Part shown: positions 1-5,039 of the stretch, one piece after another
How the letters are laid out: every line of letters starts with the position of its first letter
Numbering within the stretch: position 1 is the stretch's first letter
DNA from: Lachnospiraceae bacterium
Lineage (GTDB): Bacteria; Bacillota; Clostridia; Lachnospirales; Lachnospiraceae
Assembly (NCBI GenBank): GCA_017463035.1
Contig: JAFTPY010000161.1
Location: 1 to 5,039, forward strand
DNA: 5,039 nt
Reading direction: 5' to 3'
The notes under the pieces: generated by a model
What the model was told of the DNA's origin: nothing
What the model saw: the letters and a program-made list of their open reading frames with translations, nothing else
Database searches by the model: none
Position numbers and translations under genes: made by a program

Positions 1-165
1 CGCCTGGCCACCGCACGTTGCAGCGAAGAGAATTTCTTAGAAGCGTTGGATTTATCCAAGACCGCCGCCACCGCTGCCACCAAAGGCCTTTATGCTTCTC
101 CGGAAATCAAATCCCAGGCATTGCTTCTTCTTTCTGACGCCGCAGCAAAGTTGGCGCAGATTTAA
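1..165 (+). CDS. C-terminal end of an unidentified protein (partial, 5' end outside window)
   Basis: An open frame runs from the first base of the window to a TAA at 163-165, giving the last 54 residues of a protein that starts to the left. The peptide is alanine- and leucine-rich with few helix breakers and ends in SDAAAKLAQI, so the tail is probably two amphipathic helices. I do not recognise the family and assign no function. It is read as coding because the codons look ordinary for this genome, the frame is open to the edge, and two hairpins with T-rich tails follow the stop. The complementary strand has a Gly-rich open frame here that is far less protein-like. The gene converges on the ABC transporter gene, whose stop lies 144 bases away. 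The stop codon overlaps a perfect 12-bp palindrome at 162-173. Confidence 0.7.
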   Translation, partial: RLATARCSEENFLEALDLSKTAATAATKGLYASPEIKSQALLLLSDAAAKLAQI

Positions 166-204
166 TCGATTAATTTCTCTTTCCACAGATTTAGACATAG
201 TAAA

Positions 205-270
205 GAAAGGTGTCGCCGGAAACTCGCAAATCATGCGTAACGTTCCGTTGGCACCTTTCCTTTTATCTTT
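205..270. terminator. Long hairpin between convergent genes, probable (bidirectional) terminator
   Basis: Outer arms GAAAGGTG (205-212) and CACCTTTC (252-259) pair perfectly over 8 bp. A middle stem CGGAA (217-221) pairs with TTCCG (243-247), and a tip CGCA (225-228) pairs with TGCG (234-237). In plus-strand RNA, positions 213-215 can also pair with 249-251 through G-U wobbles that become A/C mismatches on the other strand, so the fold is better as plus-strand RNA. A T-rich run (CTTTTATCTTT) follows on the plus strand, and TTTCTTTACT follows the arm when read on the minus strand. It lies 40 bases after the left gene's stop and could end transcription from both directions. The T runs are interrupted, so efficiency is uncertain. 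Confidence 0.55.
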
Positions 271-272
271 CT

Positions 273-312
273 GGGGCTACGCATTCATCATGCGACAGCC
301 CCTTCCTTCTTA
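273..312 (+). terminator. Second hairpin, candidate terminator for the left gene
   Basis: GGGGCT (273-278) pairs with AGCCCC (297-302). After a small asymmetric internal loop, CGCA (280-283) pairs with TGCG (291-294) around a 7-base loop. On the plus strand it is followed by TTCCTTCTTATT, a moderately T-rich tail. On the minus strand the sequence beyond the hairpin is purine-rich, so it is a poor intrinsic terminator for the ABC gene, although it starts only 7 bases after that gene's stop and could protect the mRNA 3' end. The tail overlaps the last codons of the ABC gene. Confidence 0.45.
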
Positions 313-3255
313 TTCACTTCTCAATGCAATTACCGGATCCTTCTTTGCCGCCACCTTAGACGGGAACAGACCTGCGATAAAGGTAAGAAGCATACTGATA
401 CCTACCAAAATCACACCTGCTACCGGCGGAAGCACTGCATTTAAGTTTGCAATACCGGTTACCTCATGAAGAATGATGTTGATAATCACGATAAATCCGA
501 GAGTCACCAGAATACCGATGGCACCGGATACAAAGCCTACAATAATCGTCTCCGCATTGAACACACGGGAAATATCCTTCTTGGACGCACCGATTGCACG
601 AAGAATACCGATTTCCTTGGTACGCTCCAATACAGAGATGTAGGTAATGATACCGATCATAATAGAGGATACTACCAGTGAAATTGCCACAAACGCAATC
701 AATACATAAGAAATCGCATTGATTACCGTAGTAATGGAGGACATCAGGAGTGCCACATAGTCGGTGTACTCAATCACATCTTCCTCGGCTGCCTTCTCGT
801 TGTACTGCGCAATCAAGTCAGCAATCATATCCTTATTTTCAAAGGTCTCCGCATAAATATTAATCGAAGACGGGCTGTCCGGATCCGCATAACCGAGAAG
901 CTTTAAATTCTCGTCATAGGTGGATTCGGAATAGCTCTTCGGAAGATAGATCTCATAAAATCCGACATATTCCTCTGTGGTAAACCGCGCCATATCAAAC
1001 ATACCGGCCAATTGCTCTACGGTCATGGTGCCTAAGTTTGCCTGTACTCCCTTTGCGTACTGCTCCGTAACCATCGCCGCCAGCACCTGATATGCATAGG
1101 TCTGTACATCTTCCGCACTCATACCGTCTACATAACCCTGTACCTGCTCCGCCTCCACAGCCATCTGCTGGGAAAAAGCCTGCACCAGCATGCCGCGAAG
1201 AGTAGCTTCATCCATGGCTGCCATCTGCGCCCCTACCGTTTCGGTAAGATATGCCTCCGACGGAGTTGCCATAATGGTTCCGTACAACTCTGCCTTCTTG
1301 GAATTATCAAGACCGGCAAAATAAGCCTTTACAGCAGCTTCCTTCTCTTCCGTAGAAAGCTCTTCCTCCTCACCGGTCTCAAACGGCAAACCTGAAATTG
1401 CATCAATCGTAACATCCGCAAGCTGTGCCTTTAAAATCTCGGAGTTTGTATTCTGCTCCATAACATACTTGGTTAACTCGCTGGTATAAGCGATAGCACC
1501 GGTCATGGAAGTCGAAGTGGCATCCTCGTTCGGACGAAGAATACCTACCACCTTTAAGTCCATCCCCTTCTCGTCATATAAATAAGACAGTCCGGCATCG
1601 GAAGCGGATAAATCCGAGTAGCTTCCGTTTGCCTGCTTCTGATATTTTAACGCACTCGGAATCACACGGAAAGTCATACCGCAAATATCCTCATAGGTCC
1701 ACGGACCAAGGTCCTGGGACACTTGCTTTCCCGCCATAATATCCTGCATGGACTCCATCATCACATCCATGGTAGTTAAGCCCAAGGCATACAATACCAT
1801 ATCGCTGACTTCATTATTTCTGTCGACTAAAATTACAACCTCATTATAGGCATCCGGCCACTCGCCGTGGATCACGTCATACTGAGCCTTTACCGTATCA
1901 CTGATCAGTTCACCGTTCTCGCCGGTCATCATCTCATTCCATACATCCATGCCCATCATCATCGGACTCATTTGTTCCATCATGGTGCTGGCCATACCGA
2001 AGGATTCCATCATCATTGCCATCAGTTCGTTTACGTCAGACTTTACCACCTTACCGTCTACGTCCTTGGTATAGATACTTAGGTCCATATCATAAGAATA
2101 CTGCACAGAAGAAACATACTGCTGCATCTCTTCGTTTTCTTCCAAAAACTTCTTGAATGCCTTTAAGTTGTTCTTTCTGGTATCCATATCCGTAAAAGCA
2201 TTTACCATATCATACATGGTGGAGTTTGCATATACCTTATCCAACTCATGTTGATCCTTCGGTTTTCCGTCCTCATCCACGCCCATCATGGTCGCCAAAA
2301 GTGCGGAAGAATCCACCACCTCAGTCTCCATGGTAATCGGATAGCTGGAAAGGGTATCTCTCTGTACAGAATCTATATACTCCTGCACGCCGGTAGACAC
2401 GGACAAAATAAGCGCAATACCGATAATACCGATGGAGCCCGCAAACGCAGTCATAAAAGTACGTCCTTTTTTCGTCAAAAGGTTATTAAAGGAAAGCGCC
2501 AATGCCGTAAAGAAGGACATGGATGTCTTCTTTGCTCTTTTCTCCTTCTTCGTCTGCTCTACCGCCTGAACATTCTCTTCGTACGGATTGGAATCGCTGA
2601 TAATCTTACCGTCAAGCAGGCGGACGATACGATTGGAGTATTCCTCCGCCAACTCCGGGTTATGGGTAACCATGATAACCAGCTTATCTTTTGCAACCTC
2701 TTTTAAAATCTCCATAATCTGTACGCTGGTCTCACTGTCCAATGCTCCCGTCGGCTCATCCGCCAGCAAAATATCCGGATTGTTTACGAGAGCACGGGCA
2801 ATAGCAACACGCTGCATCTGTCCGCCAGACATCTGATTCGGCTTCTTATGTAACTGATCTCCGAGACCAACCTTTTCAAGCGCTTCCTTGGCACGCTTTC
2901 TACGCTCCGACTTTGAAACACCGGAAAGAGTCAACGCCAGTTCTACATTGGAAAGTACGCTCTGATGCGGAATCAGGTTGTAGCTCTGGAATACAAAGCC
3001 GATGGAATGATTACGATAACTGTCCCAGTCAGAATCCTTAAACTTCTTTGTGGATACGCCGTTAATAATCAAATCACCCTCGGTATACTGATCCAGACCG
3101 CCCACAATGTTCAACAATGTGGTCTTACCGCAGCCGGACTGACCCAGTATCGATACAAACTCGCTCTTCCTAAACTGAATGCTGACACCCTTTAATGCCG
3201 GCACCGTCATATCGCCCACGCGATACTCCTTCTTAATGTCACGTAATGTAAGCAT
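310..3255 (-). CDS. MacB/FtsX-type ABC transporter, fused ATPase and permease (981 aa)
   Basis: An exporter-type ABC protein of the cytoplasmic membrane with ATPase and permease in one chain, expected to act as a homodimer. The ATPase domain (about 1-225) has Walker A GQSGCGKTT (38-46), Q-loop Q90, signature MSGGQMQR (142-149), Walker B ILLADEP (162-168) with E167, D-loop around 170-173 and switch H198. The first membrane segment is about 266-290, followed by an extracytoplasmic domain to about 835, then three membrane segments near 840-870, 904-930 and 940-964. ERTKEIGILRAIGAS (877-891) is the conserved FtsX/MacB coupling motif. This layout is that of MacB, which couples ATP hydrolysis to mechanical movement of the outer domain. 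At about 545 residues the outer domain is far larger than I recall for E. coli MacB. It holds a Met-rich stretch (412-443) and a degenerate 31-32-residue repeat (649-768). The start is the ATG at 3255, placed by AGGAGG five bases upstream; the in-frame TTG at 3345 is rejected. The substrate is unknown; antimicrobial peptides, lipoproteins or envelope stress are options from the family only. Confidence 0.95.
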   Translation of the reverse strand: MLTLRDIKKEYRVGDMTVPALKGVSIQFRKSEFVSILGQSGCGKTTLLNIVGGLDQYTEGDLIINGVSTKKFKDSDWDSYRNHSIGFVFQSYNLIPHQSVLSNVELALTLSGVSKSERRKRAKEALEKVGLGDQLHKKPNQMSGGQMQRVAIARALVNNPDILLADEPTGALDSETSVQIMEILKEVAKDKLVIMVTHNPELAEEYSNRIVRLLDGKIISDSNPYEENVQAVEQTKKEKRAKKTSMSFFTALALSFNNLLTKKGRTFMTAFAGSIGIIGIALILSVSTGVQEYIDSVQRDTLSSYPITMETEVVDSSALLATMMGVDEDGKPKDQHELDKVYANSTMYDMVNAFTDMDTRKNNLKAFKKFLEENEEMQQYVSSVQYSYDMDLSIYTKDVDGKVVKSDVNELMAMMMESFGMASTMMEQMSPMMMGMDVWNEMMTGENGELISDTVKAQYDVIHGEWPDAYNEVVILVDRNNEVSDMVLYALGLTTMDVMMESMQDIMAGKQVSQDLGPWTYEDICGMTFRVIPSALKYQKQANGSYSDLSASDAGLSYLYDEKGMDLKVVGILRPNEDATSTSMTGAIAYTSELTKYVMEQNTNSEILKAQLADVTIDAISGLPFETGEEEELSTEEKEAAVKAYFAGLDNSKKAELYGTIMATPSEAYLTETVGAQMAAMDEATLRGMLVQAFSQQMAVEAEQVQGYVDGMSAEDVQTYAYQVLAAMVTEQYAKGVQANLGTMTVEQLAGMFDMARFTTEEYVGFYEIYLPKSYSESTYDENLKLLGYADPDSPSSINIYAETFENKDMIADLIAQYNEKAAEEDVIEYTDYVALLMSSITTVINAISYVLIAFVAISLVVSSIMIGIITYISVLERTKEIGILRAIGASKKDISRVFNAETIIVGFVSGAIGILVTLGFIVIINIILHEVTGIANLNAVLPPVAGVILVGISMLLTFIAGLFPSKVAAKKDPVIALRSE

Positions 3256-3260
3256 ATTCG

Positions 3261-3266
3261 CCTCCT
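3261..3266 (-). promoter_or_regulatory. Ribosome binding site fixing the ABC transporter start
   Basis: AGGAGG on the minus strand ends five bases before the ATG at 3253-3255. The protein from this ATG begins MLTLRDIKKEY, the usual beginning of a LolD/MacB-type ATPase domain. The frame stays open upstream to a TTG at 3345, but that extension has no ribosome binding site and would begin almost at the predicted transcription start. Confidence 0.9.
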
Positions 3267-3353
3267 GACTTGTTGCTTCACATACCCAAATACAAAATCC
3301 TTCTGTACATCTTCTATATATATGTAACCCATAAAAGAAAAACAATATTAACC

Positions 3354-3387
3354 ATTATAAAATAACAGATTGCATTTTTTTCGTCAA
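3354..3387 (-). promoter_or_regulatory. Probable sigma-A promoter of the ABC transporter gene
   Basis: Read on the minus strand, TTGACG (3382-3387) is followed after 17 bases by TATTTT (3359-3364), preceded by TGT, which forms an extended -10 (TGnTATTTT). A perfect TATAAT lies just downstream (3354-3359), but its distance from TTGACG is 22 bases and its own -35 would be GAAAAA, so the first pairing is preferred without excluding the second. AT-rich DNA lies upstream (about 3400-3420). The transcript would begin near 3347-3352, leaving a leader of about 95 bases in which I see no clear riboswitch or attenuator. The -35 overlaps a direct repeat described separately. Confidence 0.6.
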
Positions 3388-3400
3388 TACGATATCAATA
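3384..3400. promoter_or_regulatory. Direct repeat TCAATA x2 at the ABC promoter -35 (possible operator)
   Basis: TCAATA occurs at 3384-3389 and 3395-3400, starting 11 bases apart, so both copies face the same side of the helix. The first copy overlaps the -35 box. Response regulators of the OmpR family often bind direct half-sites about one helical turn apart, and MacB-like exporters are often controlled by two-component systems, but no regulator is present here. The region is AT-rich and the six-base match could be chance. Confidence 0.25.
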
Positions 3401-3424
3401 ATTTAATAAAATATTTAGGAATGT

Positions 3425-3454
3425 AAAAACAGGAAGGCTTCCCAACCTTCCTGT
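3425..3454 (-). terminator. Intrinsic terminator of the HTH-DUF3990/partner operon
   Basis: On the minus strand ACAGGAAGG (3446-3454) pairs perfectly with CCTTCCTGT (3429-3437) around an 8-base loop, and the stem runs directly into a T run (3425-3429). It starts six bases after the TAA of the 171-residue gene. It separates this operon from the ABC promoter, whose -35 begins about 40 bases further on. It is the clearest terminator for the cassette. Confidence 0.9.
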
Positions 3455-3459
3455 CCGTA

Positions 3460-3975
3460 TTATTCTTTCTTTGACTTTCCCTGCTGTTCCTGTCCTGCAC
3501 TCCTCGCCCGTATCCGCCGCAGTATTTCCACGCCGCGCTTAATCTGATCCTCCTCCGTCAGTCCCTTGGCCTCTTTGATGCGCTCGATGGCCTGCTCCGG
3601 ATCAAGAGAATGATACGGATAATACAGCTTCTCCAGCTCCTCCGGTTTGATGATACGGTAGAGCTGTTTGCTGCTCATTCCTGAAATGTACGCCCAATAA
3701 CGATAAAGATACCCGGTCCAGTACAATGCCTCTCCGCCGAATTTTACCTGTCCGTAATCGGTAGGACCGTACTGGGTTTCAATTTCGATAAAAGCATCTC
3801 CCACATCGGTTGCTTCATATAAAAAGCCGTACTTATCCATACGCTCCGCCAAATCCGACAGCATAAAGCGCCGCAAAAACACCTTGGAACCGCATTCCGT
3901 TTTCCGAAGAGATTCTTCGAACAGTTCTCCCTGAAATTTGCACATCTGCAATCCGTAGTGATCCATTTCTCTCAT
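3460..3975 (-). CDS. Uncharacterised partner of the DUF3990 protein (171 aa), candidate antitoxin/immunity or accessory protein
   Basis: A soluble protein with no signal peptide or membrane segment and no domain I can name. Numbered from the ATG at 3975, the N-terminal half is mixed-charge and helical (VFLRRFMLSDLAERMD, about 32-47). Next comes a striking aromatic block (YWTGYLYRYWAY, 85-96), then SSKQLYRIIKP (101-111), then PYHSLDPEQAIERI (120-133) and a charged, low-complexity tail (about 156-171). From memory, proteins with this YWxGYxYRYW...SSKQxYxIIKP...YHxLDPxQAIERI pattern sit next to DUF3990 genes in other Firmicutes, usually annotated as hypothetical. The gene follows the HTH-DUF3990 gene in a TGATG stop/start overlap, so the two are translated together and probably act together. 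An antitoxin or immunity role is inferred from this pairing. An accessory subunit or substrate adaptor is equally open. It is the last gene before the terminator. Confidence 0.85.
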   Translation of the reverse strand: MREMDHYGLQMCKFQGELFEESLRKTECGSKVFLRRFMLSDLAERMDKYGFLYEATDVGDAFIEIETQYGPTDYGQVKFGGEALYWTGYLYRYWAYISGMSSKQLYRIIKPEELEKLYYPYHSLDPEQAIERIKEAKGLTEEDQIKRGVEILRRIRARSAGQEQQGKSKKE

Positions 3976-4829
3976 CACATCATCTCCTCAATATACTTTC
4001 CCACGTCTCTGTACTGTCTGCGCGCCACCTTTACCTTATCCCGGTTCATCTCGTAGCTTGCCTGCCTGGAAAAAAGATAAAACTCCTTCTCGGCCCCGGT
4101 AAGATAACACCGTTCCAGAAGCTCCACCTGCCGTAATGCCTTGTCTGTCACAAATACATACTGCTTTCCGAGATTCGTAGCAGACAGACAATGCTTACAC
4201 TGCTCGTCCGTAATCTCCCCGTCAATAAACTGGTCGATAATCTCAAACATCCGGTTATCCGCAATGGGAGCCACAATATAATCCACACCCTCTACCGTCC
4301 GCACAAGCTCCCGTATCACCCCGGAATCCGCATAGCCTCCGAGACGTTCCCTGAAATATGCAATCAACAGCATCCAATCTCTGCTCACCCCGAATTCCTT
4401 TCCCTTCAGTCCCGTACTATCAAACGTAAGCATATATAAGGATGAGGCCGGATAGGTCGCAACAAACATGGCTGACTGCTCCAAACTCTCTCCGCAATAA
4501 AAACCGGCACCGAAATCGTTCCTTCGCTTACTGCAATCGGTACGTAACGCTCCCTCTATCTTCGTCTTAGCCCCATGAAACAAAAGAACCTTCGATGACT
4601 CCGCAACATCCTCCCGATACAACTGCTCCTTAATCAGATTCAGCCGTATTCCTTTACGGAAAGTATACTCATAAAAGGACGCAATATTCTTTTCGGTGGC
4701 CGACTTCTTTCCTGAAAGCCAATTGTTCAACGTCATCCTGGAAACACCCAGTTCCTCTGCAAAGGCCTCCGCAGAAAGCCCCGTAAGCTCCGATACAATC
4801 TCTAAATCCTGTACAAAACGAAATTCCAT
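3975..4829 (-). CDS. HTH domain fused to a DUF3990 (ART/PARP-like) domain, putative NAD-dependent toxin or effector (284 aa)
   Basis: A cytoplasmic two-domain protein. Residues about 9-60 form an Xre-like helix-turn-helix (LSAEAFAEELGVSRMTLNNW, 18-37). Residues about 80-240 match the DUF3990 family as I remember it: LLFHGAKT (82-89), DFGAGFY (105-111), VDYIVAPIADNRMF (182-195) and GKQYVFVTDKAL (221-232). These pieces also line up with the H-Y-E series of PARP-type ADP-ribosyltransferases: H85 in the HG motif, Y111 in the GxGxY motif, and Q223-Y224 at the place of the usual E-Y. Such enzymes bind NAD and transfer ADP-ribose or hydrolyse NAD; the activity and target here are not shown. A charged helical tail follows (about 255-284). 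The start is the ATG at 4829 with GGAGGTG upstream (4834-4840). It is the first gene of a two-gene operon, with its stop overlapping the partner's start. The HTH suggests it represses its own promoter, which carries palindromes. A plain regulator with an ART-like ligand domain is an alternative. Confidence 0.85.
   Translation of the reverse strand: MEFRFVQDLEIVSELTGLSAEAFAEELGVSRMTLNNWLSGKKSATEKNIASFYEYTFRKGIRLNLIKEQLYREDVAESSKVLLFHGAKTKIEGALRTDCSKRRNDFGAGFYCGESLEQSAMFVATYPASSLYMLTFDSTGLKGKEFGVSRDWMLLIAYFRERLGGYADSGVIRELVRTVEGVDYIVAPIADNRMFEIIDQFIDGEITDEQCKHCLSATNLGKQYVFVTDKALRQVELLERCYLTGAEKEFYLFSRQASYEMNRDKVKVARRQYRDVGKYIEEMM
3984..3989 (-). promoter_or_regulatory. Ribosome binding site of the partner gene, inside the upstream gene
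   Basis: GAGGAG lies within the two Glu codons near the end of the DUF3990 gene. It is 8 bases from an ATG at 3973-3975 and 5 bases from an in-frame GTG at 3976-3978. I prefer the ATG for its codon and spacing: it overlaps the TGA of the upstream gene by one base (TGATG), the classic coupled arrangement. Using the GTG would add one residue and give a 4-base overlap. Confidence 0.75.
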
Positions 4830-4841
4830 ATCCCACCTCCG

Positions 4842-4868
4842 ACAAACTTATTTGTAAACTATTTTACA
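4842..4868. promoter_or_regulatory. Two overlapping palindromes at the promoter, candidate autoregulatory operator
   Basis: TGTAAA-CTAT-TTTACA (4853-4868) is a perfect inverted repeat with 6-base arms that covers the whole -10 box. ACAAA-CTTA-TTTGT (4842-4855) is a second, 5-base-arm inverted repeat at the predicted transcription start, overlapping the first by three bases. Their centres are 12 bp apart, close to one helical turn, and the half-sites are related (TGTAAA/TTTGT). A further TGTAAA lies at 4899-4904 upstream of the -35. The site would block RNA polymerase if bound. The HTH domain encoded just downstream is the obvious candidate ligand; this is inference. Confidence 0.5.
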
Positions 4869-4889
4869 TCTTATTCTTATCTTTGTCAA
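4861..4889 (-). promoter_or_regulatory. Strong sigma-A promoter of the HTH-DUF3990 operon
   Basis: Read on the minus strand, a perfect TTGACA -35 (4884-4889) and TAAAAT -10 (4861-4866, five of six consensus bases) are separated by the optimal 17 bases. Transcription should begin near 4854, giving a leader of about 25 bases with a strong GGAGGTG ribosome binding site (4834-4840) before the ATG. A promoter this close to consensus fits a gene pair kept in check by a repressor, for which overlapping palindromes are present. Confidence 0.85.
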
Positions 4890-4906
4890 TTAATTTCCTG
4901 TAAAGC

Positions 4907-4950
4907 AAAAAAGCAGCCGTTCCCGGTCATTGCTCCGTAACAGCTGCTTT
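4907..4950 (-). terminator. Intrinsic terminator of the gene entering from the right
   Basis: On the minus strand AAAGCAGCTGTT (4939-4950) pairs with AACGGCTGCTTT (4910-4921), 12 bp with one U-G wobble, followed by six T (4907-4912). On the plus strand the wobble becomes a C/A mismatch and the T tail is short, so the orientation is clear. It ends about 17 bases before the -35 of the HTH-DUF3990 operon, insulating it from upstream readthrough. Confidence 0.85.
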
Positions 4951-4972
4951 CACTTTAAATATACATAAAAAC

Positions 4973-5039
4973 TTATCCGTTGCCTCTCCTTAATACCTTC
5001 CTGCACCTTAGCTTACACTTCATCCATGCTTTCCGTAAC
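4973..5039 (-). CDS. Possible C-terminal end of a minus-strand gene (partial, frame unresolved)
   Basis: The minus-strand terminator at 4907-4950 implies a gene ending just to its right. Two frames are open to the edge. One ends at TAA 4973-4975, giving 21 residues of very basic sequence ending in RKVLRRGNG, with the stop 22 bases before the terminator stem. The other ends at TAA 5013-5015, giving the acidic tail VTESMDEV, 62 bases before the stem. Spacing favours the first; its many AGG codons are a mark against it. The piece is too short to identify a product. Confidence 0.3.
   Translation of the reverse strand, partial: LRKAWMKCKLRCRKVLRRGNG

Noticed and set aside
162..173. Perfect 12-bp palindrome TTAATCGATTAA at the stop codon of the left gene
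   Set aside because: Short, AT-rich, without a promoter nearby and partly fixed by the stop codon; nothing supports a binding site or attachment site.
52..234. Minus-strand 60-codon open frame ending in a Gly-rich tail
   Set aside because: It overlaps the plus-strand gene end at 1-165; the Gly run is the complement of GCC/ACC Ala and Thr codons. It has no credible ribosome binding site and runs through the hairpin region.
92..469. Plus-strand 125-codon open frame across the intergenic region into the exporter gene
   Set aside because: It is out of frame with the real gene end at 165, passes through both hairpins and is antisense to the FtsX-like C-terminus.
1867..2082. Plus-strand open frame with a His-rich translation, opposite the exporter gene
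   Set aside because: The His residues are CAT codons complementary to the Met (ATG) codons of the exporter's Met-rich segment. There is no ribosome binding site or promoter, and the exporter frame on the other strand is certain.
2248..2836. Two overlapping plus-strand open frames of 152 and 82 codons opposite the ATPase region
   Set aside because: They lie entirely antisense to the conserved ATP-binding motifs and the first membrane segment of the exporter and have no recognisable protein features.
3256..3345. 30-residue N-terminal extension of the exporter from a TTG at 3345
   Set aside because: No ribosome binding site, a start almost at the predicted transcription start, and an extension unlike any ABC ATPase N-terminus. 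The ATG at 3255 has AGGAGG and begins the conserved domain.
4191..4439. Plus-strand 82-codon open frame opposite the DUF3990 domain
   Set aside because: It is antisense to the conserved ADNRMF region of the minus-strand gene and has no signals of its own.
1..5039. Search for CRISPR arrays, tRNA or rRNA genes and insertion-sequence ends
   Set aside because: No regularly spaced direct repeats, no tRNA-like cloverleaf or rRNA sequence and no transposase or terminal inverted repeats were seen by eye. A short degenerate element could be missed without computation.

Overview
The window looks like chromosomal DNA of a low-to-moderate GC Gram-positive bacterium, most likely a clostridial or Lachnospiraceae-type Firmicute. 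The basis is strong AGGAGG-type Shine-Dalgarno sites, a near-consensus TTGACA/TAAAAT promoter, stem-loop plus U-run terminators, and protein families I associate with gut clostridia. The assignment is by general resemblance; there is no taxonomic marker gene here.

Layout, left to right. (1) Positions 1-165 hold the last 54 codons of an unidentified plus-strand gene. (2) Positions 166-309 separate it from the convergent ABC gene and contain two consecutive hairpins, probably terminators. (3) Positions 310-3255, minus strand, encode a 981-residue MacB/FtsX-type ABC exporter. ATPase and permease are fused in one chain, with an unusually large extracytoplasmic domain that includes a methionine-rich stretch and a degenerate 31-32-residue repeat. 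Its promoter and a roughly 95-nt leader lie at 3256-3387. (4) Positions 3425-4889, minus strand, form a compact two-gene cassette with its own promoter, a palindromic candidate operator and its own terminator. The first gene encodes an N-terminal helix-turn-helix joined to a DUF3990-type domain that reads as a PARP-like ADP-ribosyltransferase fold. The second encodes a 171-residue aromatic-rich protein whose start is coupled to the stop of the first (TGATG). (5) Positions 4907-4950 hold a strong terminator for a minus-strand gene entering from the right, of which only the last codons are visible.

How the parts fit. The exporter is a stand-alone transcription unit with no visible partner subunit; one chain supplies both the nucleotide-binding and membrane parts and would be expected to work as a homodimer. 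The HTH-DUF3990 gene and its partner are the most interesting part. Translational coupling, insulation by terminators on both sides, overlapping palindromes on the promoter and a DNA-binding domain on the first protein fit a self-regulating toxin-antitoxin-like or effector/immunity module acting through NAD chemistry. That functional reading is inference. What is seen directly is the gene arrangement and the H...Y...Q motif series of the ART-like domain.
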